Shown piece after piece: positions 36,759 to 45,978 of a stretch of 64,000 bases of DNA (position 1 is the first letter of the stretch; each line of letters begins with the position of its first letter). Source of the stretch: an uncultured Pseudomonadota bacterium (GTDB taxonomy: Bacteria > Myxococcota_A > Bradymonadia > Bradymonadales > GCA-2716585); the NCBI GenBank assembly GCA_937123825.1, contig CAKZKQ010000287.1:1-64000 (forward strand), in the 5' to 3' direction. The notes under the pieces are model-generated. The model searched no databases and was not told where the DNA came from. It worked only from the letters and a program-made list of their open reading frames with translations. Made by a program: the position numbers and the translations under genes.

Positions 36759-37275
36759 TGGGTTCCTTTGACACAGGTGTGGATTGAAAATGGCCTGAAA
36801 CACCTGGCCGACCCCGTATACGAGGGCTTTGACCAAGTGTCAAAGCTCGCCGTTAAACGATGGGCACAAAAGCCCATGCTCGCCAAAGGACGAATTGACA
36901 TGCTCAGGTTCGTGCATTAGAGAGATTCGGCTTTTGTCCCAGGGCGTGTCTGCCTGTTGAGACCAAAGAACAGCCAGAGCCCTCCACAAGGGCCCTCGGG
37001 CGCTTGCGACGTCATCTGCTGGCGATGGAACAACCAACAGACACCCCCAGGGACACACAAGCACGCAGCCGCGAGCGTGCCTGTCACTGCACAGAGCCAC
37101 CGACAGCACAACCCAAGGACAACCACAGGCTTGTCTGAAGCCCCAAGGCAGACCATCCACGTCTCCCTGGTCACTTCACACTCGCCAGACCACAGGCTCC
37201 ATCAAGAACCTGCGCTCAAGTGGCTGGCCTTCATTGTCCTGGACGGTGTGACTCCTGAGTTTCACGGATTGTTCC
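36759..37275. other. intergenic region between divergent genes, no gene seen
   Basis: About 517 bp between the CxxC-protein gene and rnz. No tRNA, repeat or credible frame was found; short frames on both strands lack ribosome binding sites and family signatures. Both promoters should lie here. Confidence 0.5.
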
Positions 37276-38193
37276 ATGATCACCATCACCACACTGGGCA
37301 CTGGCTCGGGAAAACCCACTCCTGAACGCAATGTCTCATGCACCACAGTCTTTCGAGAAGGCGAATTGATTCTCTTTGACTGTGGCGAAGGCACTCAGGT
37401 CCAACTGACCCGAGCGCGTTTGCGCCCCGGTGCCATCAAAATCATCTGCATCACCCACTTCCACGGCGATCACATCAACGGCTTGCCTGGGTTGTTGGGC
37501 ACCCTGCAGCTCAACCAACGCACCGAGCCCCTCTACCTCATCGGACCAGAAGGGCTGGAGCGTTACGTGCGCACCCTCGCACGGCTCGGGGTTGTGGGAA
37601 TGCGTTACCCGCTGAAGTTCATCGAGGTCACGCGCCCAGGTGAAGTTTACCGCTGTCAGGACTTCTCCATCACCGCTGATCGACTCAAGCACCGCATCAC
37701 GTGCTGGGGTTATCGCTTGACGGAGCCTGATCGGCCTGGACGGTTCGATGTTGAAGCAGCCAAAGCCGCTGGCGTCCCCCCAGGACCCCTCTTTGGTCGC
37801 CTCCAGCGCGGAGAAACCCTCACATTGGACGACGGCACCGTGGTGACGCCCGACCAGGTCATGGGCAAAGCTCGCCCCGGCCTCTCGCTGGCCTACTGCT
37901 GCGACACACAACCCTGTGAAGGCGTCCAGCGCCTAGCACAGGGCGTCGACGTCCTGATGCATGAAGGCACCTACGCCCCCGATGAAGGCCGCATGGCCCA
38001 TCAACGGGGACACTCGACCATGGCGGACGCAGCCCGCGCGGCGCTCAAAGCTGGCGCCTCACGGCTGATCATCACCCATGTGTCTCCCAAATACACTCGC
38101 ACCGATGGATTTGAGCGCGCTGTCCGAGAAATCTTTCCTCACACGCGCATCGCCAGGGATCTTGACGTCTTTGAAATGGCCTATAAACACTGA
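37276..38193 (+). CDS. rnz: ribonuclease Z
   Basis: 305 residues, the usual short RNase Z length. It is a zinc-dependent endonuclease that trims tRNA 3' ends. Metallo-beta-lactamase signature: LGTGSGKPTPERN, FDCGEGTQVQL, HFHGDHINGLPGLLG with His at residues 61-66, and the exosite region between about 150 and 195. YCCDTQPCEG, LMHEGTY and GHSTMADAARAA complete the metal site, ending ITHVSPKY. No upstream operon partner. Start at ATG 37276 fits the family N-terminus. Confidence 0.96.
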   Translation: MITITTLGTGSGKPTPERNVSCTTVFREGELILFDCGEGTQVQLTRARLRPGAIKIICITHFHGDHINGLPGLLGTLQLNQRTEPLYLIGPEGLERYVRTLARLGVVGMRYPLKFIEVTRPGEVYRCQDFSITADRLKHRITCWGYRLTEPDRPGRFDVEAAKAAGVPPGPLFGRLQRGETLTLDDGTVVTPDQVMGKARPGLSLAYCCDTQPCEGVQRLAQGVDVLMHEGTYAPDEGRMAHQRGHSTMADAARAALKAGASRLIITHVSPKYTRTDGFERAVREIFPHTRIARDLDVFEMAYKH

Positions 38194-38373
38194 GTAGGCC
38201 TGGTTGCGTATGGTCTGCCACCAAGGATGAATTGCCACCCGCCAGCGAGTGTGGTAGCTTTCGCCTCTGTGGGAGACTTTGTTTGCACTGTTGTTCTCAG
38301 CTTGAGATGTGCACAAACCAACGCTCCCATACCCCCGATGATGATGGACTTTGGACCTAATCAATTCAAGCCC

Positions 38374-39102
38374 ATGGTGCGCATGACACGCGGCTGGACA
38401 GCCATCCTCTCACTGCTGACTATGGCAGCGTCCCTTGTGGCGTTGCTGGTGGGTTGTTGTGGCTCTGACCAGTGGAAGCAGGAAGTCTTCCGAGAAGCCG
38501 GATTGCGCTTCTCGGTCCCTGCAAACTGGAAGGTCAGTTTGCGCCGTCCCGGCCAGGGCGTCCAAGACATGGACGACCCTGCCGCGACGCGAGCGCCCCG
38601 TTCCAGGGATGGCGCCGTGGTAACTGCGCTTCCCGTTTTGGAAGACGCCGCCGTCATCATCATCGCCACCCAACAAACCAGCGCCGCCGACATCTTCGCC
38701 CGGCGCGTGGCAGACTTCATCCCCCTTGAGGGGGTCCAATTCACCAACTCCATGCAACCCTACTCCCTCAATGGGCTGGCAGGCTTTGCTGGAGAAGGTG
38801 TGGGGCTGCTCCCAAGTGACGGCACCTCCGTCTACTTCCGCTGCCTCATACTCGACGTCGACGGCAAACCTGTCATCGTCACCCTCTACGCTGAAGAGAT
38901 GCAGCGTGCCCGCTATGAAGGCATCTTCAACACCATCATCGCGAGGCTAAACCCCATTGGCGCCGCCGCCCACCTCCACAACCAGCCGCCCCCACGCAAC
39001 GCCACATCCACAACCAGGGCCGCAAACCCCCCGCTGGATGCACTGCGTGACGCCCTGGTTCTGGGCCCCGCACCCCCACAAACACAGCGCCCCTCCCCAT
39101 GA
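38374..39102 (+). CDS. hypothetical lipoprotein upstream of fdhD
   Basis: 242 residues, unknown function. The signal peptide is MVRMTRGWTAILSLLTMAASLVALLVGCC, with a lipobox at LLVGC. The mature domain (RFSVPANWKVSLRRPG, VVTALPVLEDAAVIIIA) is a compact alpha/beta domain, followed by a low-complexity Pro/Ala/Thr tail. The frame extends upstream to 38227 but those Met codons lack a signal peptide in position. Start ATG 38374 has only a weak ribosome binding site. The stop overlaps the fdhD start (ATGA), so the two are translationally coupled. Confidence 0.75.
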   Translation: MVRMTRGWTAILSLLTMAASLVALLVGCCGSDQWKQEVFREAGLRFSVPANWKVSLRRPGQGVQDMDDPAATRAPRSRDGAVVTALPVLEDAAVIIIATQQTSAADIFARRVADFIPLEGVQFTNSMQPYSLNGLAGFAGEGVGLLPSDGTSVYFRCLILDVDGKPVIVTLYAEEMQRARYEGIFNTIIARLNPIGAAAHLHNQPPPRNATSTTRAANPPLDALRDALVLGPAPPQTQRPSP

Positions 39103-39929
39103 AGGGCGACACCGACGACCCTCAAAATCTGCCACCAGGGTGCACTCTGGAGCGCGCTCAACGCCTTAAATCCGGCCAGCGAACCCCCATCGAGGAACCC
39201 CTCGTGGTGGAAAAACCGCTCTACTTTGTCGTCAACAAACGTCCTCTGCTGGCCACAATGCGCACCCCAGGACACGATGAAGAACTCCTGACTGGCTACC
39301 TCGCCACAGAAGGGATCATCGACCGATTGGACCAACTTGGCGCCTTCAGACACATCCCAGGACCGCGCACAGACACCCTCTGCGCCACCCTCCACGGCGC
39401 CCCCCAACAAGCCCTCGACAGCCTCCGGCGCGTGGGCGCGTCGGTCTCCTCATGTGGGGTCTGTGGGCGACAAGGTCAGGCGGCGTTCGAACCCCGCGCC
39501 CGCGGCCCGCTGACGCCGCTCAGACCCCCGCTTGAACGCCTGCCCGACTTCATCGCTCAAATGCGGCGCGACCAGCCGCTCTTTGAACTCACCGGCGCCA
39601 TCCACGCCGCCGCGCTCCTTGGCCCCTCTCTCAACGTCGACCTCGTCCGAGAGGACATCGGGCGCCACAACGCCATCGACAAAGCCGTTGGCTGGCTCCT
39701 CAAAGAAGACGGCGGCCTCCAAGGACCACCAAGGGCGCTGATTTCATCGGGAAGGGCAAGCTTCGAAGTCGTGCAAAAGGCCGCCATGGCCAACATCGGC
39801 ACCGTCATCAGCGTCTCAGCAGCCTCTTCCATGGCCGTGGACGTGGCCCGAGAGCTGGGCATGCTGCTGATCGGCTTTGTCCGGCGCGACAAGGCGCTGA
39901 TTTACTGGGATCCAGACTGGAAGTCGTGA
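39099..39929 (+). CDS. fdhD: formate dehydrogenase accessory sulfurtransferase FdhD
   Basis: 276 residues, cytoplasmic. FdhD transfers sulfur from a cysteine desulfurase to the molybdenum cofactor of formate dehydrogenase. Motifs: SSCGVCG near residues 117-123 (CxxC), REDIGRHNAIDKAVGW and SGRASFEVVQKAAMANIGTVISVSAASSMAVDVA. ATG at 39099 overlaps the stop of the preceding lipoprotein gene. No formate dehydrogenase subunit gene is in the window, so the target enzyme must be elsewhere. Confidence 0.95.
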   Translation: MKGDTDDPQNLPPGCTLERAQRLKSGQRTPIEEPLVVEKPLYFVVNKRPLLATMRTPGHDEELLTGYLATEGIIDRLDQLGAFRHIPGPRTDTLCATLHGAPQQALDSLRRVGASVSSCGVCGRQGQAAFEPRARGPLTPLRPPLERLPDFIAQMRRDQPLFELTGAIHAAALLGPSLNVDLVREDIGRHNAIDKAVGWLLKEDGGLQGPPRALISSGRASFEVVQKAAMANIGTVISVSAASSMAVDVARELGMLLIGFVRRDKALIYWDPDWKS

Positions 39930-39941
39930 CGGCGGGGGTCG

Positions 39942-39960
39942 GTCAGGGTGTCTGGCACCC
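39942..39960 (-). repeat. REP-like repeat
   Basis: GTCAGGGTGTCTGGCACCC, perfect core, in the 44 bp gap between convergent fdhD and sufU. Confidence 0.9.
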
Positions 39961-39973
39961 GTCCCAAACCCCC

Positions 39974-40429
39974 TCACTCCGTCGTAATCCGCCCCTCAAC
40001 CCCATCCAACGCCGCCTGAATGGTGTGCCAGGCCAACGTCGCACACTTGATCCGCGCCGGAAACTCCCGAACCCCCTCAAACACGGCCAACTCACCCAAC
40101 ACATCGCGCAGCTCCTGACGTGGATTGGCGTCCTGCATGAGCGACAAAAAGTCGTGGCGGAGCGCTTCGACCGTGGCGCGGGCCTCTCCGGCGGTGGATT
40201 CAGTCATCATCGACGCCGATGCAGTCGCGATCGCACAGCCGTGGCCTTCAAAATGGACGTGGGTCAGCCGCCCATCGAGATCAAATTTGACGTGGACCAG
40301 CACTTTGTCGCCACAAAGGGGGTTGAAACCCTCGGCGGTGAAGTCGGCGCCGGCCAGCGGGCCCCGATTTCTGGGGCGCTTGTTGTGCTCAAGGATGAGG
40401 CTGCGGTAGAGCTCGCGCAGATCGGACAT
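39974..40429 (-). CDS. sufU: SufU-type iron-sulfur assembly protein / zinc sulfurtransferase
   Basis: 151 residues. SufU accepts persulfide from SufS through a zinc-bound Cys. Conserved metal ligands: Cys39 and Asp41 in NPLCGDK, Cys65 in GCAIATASASMM, and a Cys in RIKCATLAW near residue 128, matching characterised SufU spacing. Last gene of the minus-strand sufBCDSU cluster, 49 bp after sufS. Confidence 0.94.
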   Translation of the reverse strand: MSDLRELYRSLILEHNKRPRNRGPLAGADFTAEGFNPLCGDKVLVHVKFDLDGRLTHVHFEGHGCAIATASASMMTESTAGEARATVEALRHDFLSLMQDANPRQELRDVLGELAVFEGVREFPARIKCATLAWHTIQAALDGVEGRITTE

Positions 40430-40478
40430 GGGGAAACTCGCTCAGGGGATAAAGCTCGCCAGCAGCGGCCTGTCGGTG

Positions 40479-41711
40479 TCAGCCAAAGAGGTCCAACACC
40501 GTCTGGATCCCTGCAACAAGACGATCGATCTCGTCTTTGGTGTTGTAGATGGCCAGCGACGCGCGCACCGTGGCGGGGATCTGGTAGCGATCCATGACGG
40601 GCTGGGCGCAGTGGTGGCCGACGCGCACCGCGATGCCCTCTTGATCGAGGATGGTGCCCACGTCATGGGGGTGGATGTTGTCGATGACAAACGACACCAC
40701 AGAGGCCTTGTTGGAGGCAGTGCCCACGAGCCTCACAGCGGGGATCGCGGCGAGCGCCTCGGAGGCGTAGACCAGCAACTCGTGCTCGTGGGCGGCGGCG
40801 CCCTCCAGATCGAGCCCTTCAAAGTACTCAATGGCCGCCCCAAGACCGACAGCACCCGTAATATTGGGCGTACCGGCTTCAAATTTGGCGGGCAACTCGT
40901 TGAAGACCGTCTTGTCGAAGGTCACCGAACTGATCATCTCGCCGCCGCCCTGGTAGGGGGGCATGGCGTTGAGCAGCGATTCGCGCCCGTAGAGCACGCC
41001 GATGCCGGTGGGACCAAAGAGCTTGTGGCCTGAGAAGGCGTAAAAATCGCACCCGAGGGCTTGAACATCGACAGAGAGGTGGGGGACCGCCTGAGCGCCA
41101 TCGAGCATGACGGCGGCGTCCTGGGCGTGCGCCAACTCGATGATCTCCTCAACGGGGTTGATGGTGCCCAGCGCGTTGGAGACGTGGACCAGGGCCACCA
41201 TGCGGGTCTTGGGCCCGATCAAGCGCCGAGCCTCTTCCATGACAAGCTCGCCGGCGTCGTTGATGGGGATGACCTTCAAGACGGCGCCGGTGCGCTCGCA
41301 GAACATCTGCCAGGGCACAATGTTGGAGTGGTGCTCCATGTGGGTGATGACGATCTCATCGCCCTCTTTGATGAAGCGCTGGCCGTAGCTGGAGACCACG
41401 AGGTTGATGGCCTCGGTGGTGCCTCGCGTAAAGATGATCTCGGTGGTTTTGGCGGCGTTCAAAAAGCGCCTGGCGCTCTCACGGGCCGCTTCGTAGGCCT
41501 CGGTGGCGCGCTGGCTCAGGGTGTGGACCCCGCGGTGGACGTTGGAGTAGTCCGAGGCATCAAACTGCCGGATGGCGTCGAGGACCTGACGGGGTTTCTG
41601 GGCGCTGGCGGCGCTGTCGAGATAGACGAGCGAGCGGCCGCGGATTTGCTGGTCCAGAATGGGAAAGTCCTTGCGGATGGCCTGGACATCAAAGGCCTGA
41701 GGAGAGCTCAT
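40479..41711 (-). CDS. sufS: cysteine desulfurase SufS
   Basis: 410 residues. A PLP enzyme that mobilises sulfur from cysteine. Class-V aminotransferase fold: YLDSAASAQKPRQVLDAI, TRGTTEAINLVVSSYG, EHHSNIVPWQ, LDGAQAVPHLSVDVQALGCD, SGHKLFGPTGIGVLYG (PLP Lys) and RVGHHCAQPVMDRY (persulfide Cys, in the group-II loop). Fits between sufD and sufU. Confidence 0.96.
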   Translation of the reverse strand: MSSPQAFDVQAIRKDFPILDQQIRGRSLVYLDSAASAQKPRQVLDAIRQFDASDYSNVHRGVHTLSQRATEAYEAARESARRFLNAAKTTEIIFTRGTTEAINLVVSSYGQRFIKEGDEIVITHMEHHSNIVPWQMFCERTGAVLKVIPINDAGELVMEEARRLIGPKTRMVALVHVSNALGTINPVEEIIELAHAQDAAVMLDGAQAVPHLSVDVQALGCDFYAFSGHKLFGPTGIGVLYGRESLLNAMPPYQGGGEMISSVTFDKTVFNELPAKFEAGTPNITGAVGLGAAIEYFEGLDLEGAAAHEHELLVYASEALAAIPAVRLVGTASNKASVVSFVIDNIHPHDVGTILDQEGIAVRVGHHCAQPVMDRYQIPATVRASLAIYNTKDEIDRLVAGIQTVLDLFG

Positions 41712-41786
41712 TGAGGGTGCCTCCGAGGGCAGCGCCGGGGTTGCAAGGCGTTTGGCAAGGCCCTCCGGCGCGTGGAAGGGGCGAGT

Positions 41787-43136
41787 TCAGGAGCCAAAAC
41801 GGCTCATGCGGGCGTCGAGCAGGGCGGTCAGGCGCTCTTCGACGGGTTTGCTCATGGACTCGGGCAGCGCGTCCACCAGGTTGTCGATGACTTCGACAGC
41901 GAAGCCGCGGGTGAGCAAGAGGCGCGCGGCCTCCAGATCCATGCCGCGCGAGCGCAGGTAGAAGGTTTGTTTGGGATCGAGCTGACCGACGGTGGCGCCG
42001 TGGGTGCAGCGCACGTCATCGGCGTAGATCTCAAGCTGGGGCTTGGTGTCGGCCACAGCGCCTTCGCTCAGCACCAGGTTGGGGTTGGACTGGATGGCGT
42101 TGGTCTTCTGGGCGTCGCGATAGACGTGGATCAAGCCCTGGAAGACGCACTTGGAGCGGTCGTGGGCCACGCCCTTGTAGAGCTGGTTGCTGTCGCAGTG
42201 GGCGGCCTTGTGGTGAACCTCGGTGTGGTTGTCCACGTGCTGCTGACCGGTCAGCGGGTAAGCCGTCTGAAGGTCGCAGAAGCCGCCCTGGCCAGCCAGG
42301 GACACGATCATCTCGTTGCGCACCAGGGCGCCGCCGAGCGAAAGCGAAAAGGTCTTGAAGTTGGCGTCGCGGCCAAGGCGCGCGTGGGTGTTGTAGACCG
42401 CCGTGGCACTCGAACCCTCGTCCTGGACGCGCACATGGGTCAGGTGGGCGTTGTCAGAGACGATCACCTCGGTCACCACATCGCTCAGATGGGGCGCGCC
42501 GGCAGGGCCGACGTAGGTTTCCATGACCACGGCCTGACTGCCGGGCTCAAGCACCAGGAGGTTGCGGGTCCAGGCACTGGCAGCACCTTCAGCGCTGGCG
42601 CGCTCGGTGGCCACATGGATCAGGTGCACGGGCAGGTCCAGCGCCGCCCCACGGGGCAAGTGCAGGAAGCAGCCATCGACAAAGAGGGCGCTGTTGAGGT
42701 CCACAAAGGGGCGGCCCTCGTCGACGACCTTGCCCAGGAAAGGCTCGACGGCCTCCGGCTCGGTCTCCAGCGCCGCCCGCAGCGAGCCAAGCACCGCGCG
42801 CGGCGGCAGCGAGGTCAGCAGCGTCGACAATTCGGGCCTGTAGAGACCGTCAACAAAGACCAGCTTGATGCTCTCAAGCTCTTTGAAGTCCACCTGCTCA
42901 AGGGCCTGGGCGGTGACCTGGCCTTCGTCACAGGTCAGCGGGTGCGCGAAGTTGAAGTCGCGCAAAGAACGCAAGTTGGTGTACTTCCAGCGCTCGTGGC
43001 GCGTGGTGGGAAGGCCGTGGGCGGCGAAGCTCGCCCAGGCCTGCTCTCGGTTTTTGGCAAGCCAGCCGGGTTCACCGGCCCGCTCTTCTTCAAGCGCCTC
43101 AAAGGCGCGCTCATACGTCTGGATCTGGGCGCTCAT
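41787..43136 (-). CDS. sufD: Fe-S cluster assembly protein SufD
   Basis: 449 residues. SufD is the scaffold partner of SufB. Hallmarks: HERWKYTNLRSL near residue 45, LPRGAALDLPVHLIHVAT, the beta-helix core with LVLEPGSQAVVMETY, and the C-terminal SNPNLVLSEGAVADTKPQLEIYADDVRCTHGATVGQLD followed by LRSRGMDLEAARLLLTRGFA. Located between sufC (29 bp upstream) and sufS (75 bp downstream). Confidence 0.95.
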   Translation of the reverse strand: MSAQIQTYERAFEALEEERAGEPGWLAKNREQAWASFAAHGLPTTRHERWKYTNLRSLRDFNFAHPLTCDEGQVTAQALEQVDFKELESIKLVFVDGLYRPELSTLLTSLPPRAVLGSLRAALETEPEAVEPFLGKVVDEGRPFVDLNSALFVDGCFLHLPRGAALDLPVHLIHVATERASAEGAASAWTRNLLVLEPGSQAVVMETYVGPAGAPHLSDVVTEVIVSDNAHLTHVRVQDEGSSATAVYNTHARLGRDANFKTFSLSLGGALVRNEMIVSLAGQGGFCDLQTAYPLTGQQHVDNHTEVHHKAAHCDSNQLYKGVAHDRSKCVFQGLIHVYRDAQKTNAIQSNPNLVLSEGAVADTKPQLEIYADDVRCTHGATVGQLDPKQTFYLRSRGMDLEAARLLLTRGFAVEVIDNLVDALPESMSKPVEERLTALLDARMSRFGS

Positions 43137-43165
43137 GGCTCCTCCTGATGATGTGAGGCGTCGAA

Positions 43166-43927
43166 TCAGGCCTGGGCCTGAGCGATCTCTTCTTTGATCC
43201 AGTCGTAGCCCTTCTCTTCGAGCTCCAACGCCAGGTTCTTGTCGCCGCTTTTGACCAGACGGCCATCGACCAGCACGTGCACGTAGTCGGGCACGATGTG
43301 GTCCAGCAGGCGCTGGTAGTGGGTGACGAGGATCACGCCTTTGTTGGCGCCTTTGAAGCTGTTGACGCCGTCGGCGACGATCTTCAAGGCGTCAATATCG
43401 AGACCGGAGTCGGTCTCGTCGAGCATCGCCAGGGTCGGGTCGAGCAGCGCCATCTGCATGATCTCGTTGCGCTTCTTCTCACCGCCGGAGAACCCAAAGT
43501 TGACGGGGCGCTTGAGCAGATCTTCCTTCAGATCCATCTCTTTGAGGCGAGCACGGGCCAACTTCATGAAGGCAGGGGCTTTGAGCTCGTCCTGCTCGCG
43601 GTATTTCTGGATGGCGTTGTAGGCCGCGTGCATGAAGTAGAAGTTCTTCACGCCGGGGATCTCAACGGGGTACTGGAAGGCCAGGAACACGCCTTCACCG
43701 GCGCGCTCCTCGGGGGCCAGCTCCATCAGGTCCTTGCCCTGGAAGCTGACCTCGCCGTCGGTCACTTCGTAGTCTTCGTGGCCCGCCAGGACCTTCGCCA
43801 GGGTGCTCTTGCCGGAGCCGTTGGGGCCCATGATGGCGTGAACCTCGCCGGGGCGAACGGTCAGGTTGATGCCCCTCAGGATCTCGGCGCCATCGACGCT
43901 CGCGTGCAGGTTGCGGATCTCAAGCAT
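43166..43927 (-). CDS. sufC: Fe-S cluster assembly ATPase SufC
   Basis: 253 residues. An ABC-type ATPase that drives the SufBCD scaffold. Walker A GPNGSGKST, Q-loop LAFQYPVEIPGV, signature FSGGEKKRNEIMQ, Walker B LAMLDETDSGLDIDAL, and switch His in LVTHYQRLLDH. ATG at 43927 gives the usual MLEIRNLHASV start with GAGG 9 bases upstream; ATG 43936 and TTG 43942 are nearer the ribosome site. No membrane partner, as expected for SufC. Confidence 0.95.
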   Translation of the reverse strand: MLEIRNLHASVDGAEILRGINLTVRPGEVHAIMGPNGSGKSTLAKVLAGHEDYEVTDGEVSFQGKDLMELAPEERAGEGVFLAFQYPVEIPGVKNFYFMHAAYNAIQKYREQDELKAPAFMKLARARLKEMDLKEDLLKRPVNFGFSGGEKKRNEIMQMALLDPTLAMLDETDSGLDIDALKIVADGVNSFKGANKGVILVTHYQRLLDHIVPDYVHVLVDGRLVKSGDKNLALELEEKGYDWIKEEIAQAQA

Positions 43928-44021
43928 CTTACTCATCCTCAAGTCTATGAATAAACGGTGTGTGTGATGTTTGTGCTGTGTACGGAGGCAGAAAAGCAGG
44001 GCCCACAGGGCCCCGGGCGCA

Positions 44022-45467
<1,446 letters not shown>

Positions 45468-45517
45468 CGCACAGTACCTCCTGCTCGTCATGCAAGGCGC
45501 GAGCGCTTCACACGAGA

Positions 45518-45570
45518 TCTATAGACAGGCCAACATGCACTGTCAAGACAAAGTGGACCAAAGAGGTCCA
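45518..45570 (-). promoter_or_regulatory. suf operon promoter with adjacent palindromic operator
   Basis: On the minus strand TTGACA (45541-45546) and TATAGA (45518-45523) are 17 bp apart, an excellent sigma70-type pair, about 50 bp before the sufB ATG. Immediately upstream, TGGACC at 45565-45570 and 45554-45559 in inverted orientation flank TCTTT, forming TGGACCTCTTTGGTCCA. An Rrf2/IscR-type or other Fe-S regulator is a candidate, but the palindrome does not match the classic IscR sequence by eye. Confidence 0.75.
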
Positions 45571-45978
45571 TTTTTAAAGGCCGTGGTGGACGGTGTTCGT
45601 TTGCCCGGCATCATACATTCCAACATCCAATGGGCGCCGAACACCAATTTGATGAAGAGGGGCGATATCATGCCGGGCACTGCGGGGCAAGGTTCTGCCT
45701 TGAGGATTACCTGGCGTCACCGTCCCAGGCTTTCTTCCCTGATGCTCTGACGTCGATGGGAGGTGTGCTTGGGTCGGCAGCAGCATGGTGCACCAAAACC
45801 ATGGAGCCCGTCGGCATCATTATTGACAAAATATCAATTAGACATCTAATGTATTGCGGCCTTAAAAACCGGTTGGCGACATCCCGAACCTATCAAACGG
45901 TTCACGGCGCGTGGGGGTGCTCGCGTTGACGGCTTCATCGCCGAACCAGCTACCGCCATGCCAGCGAGGTCGCCGCGC
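45571..45978. other. intergenic region upstream of dnaG
   Basis: About 400 bp of lower-complexity intergenic sequence containing the dnaG promoter. No gene or repeat recognised. The last 70 bases include the dnaG ribosome binding site. Confidence 0.5.

Noticed and set aside
36759..37275. a hidden tRNA or small RNA gene
   Set aside because: I could not find an acceptor-stem, T-arm GTTCRA or other tRNA hallmarks.
41772..43148. 458-residue plus-strand open frame
   Set aside because: Antisense to sufD, which has clear family motifs.
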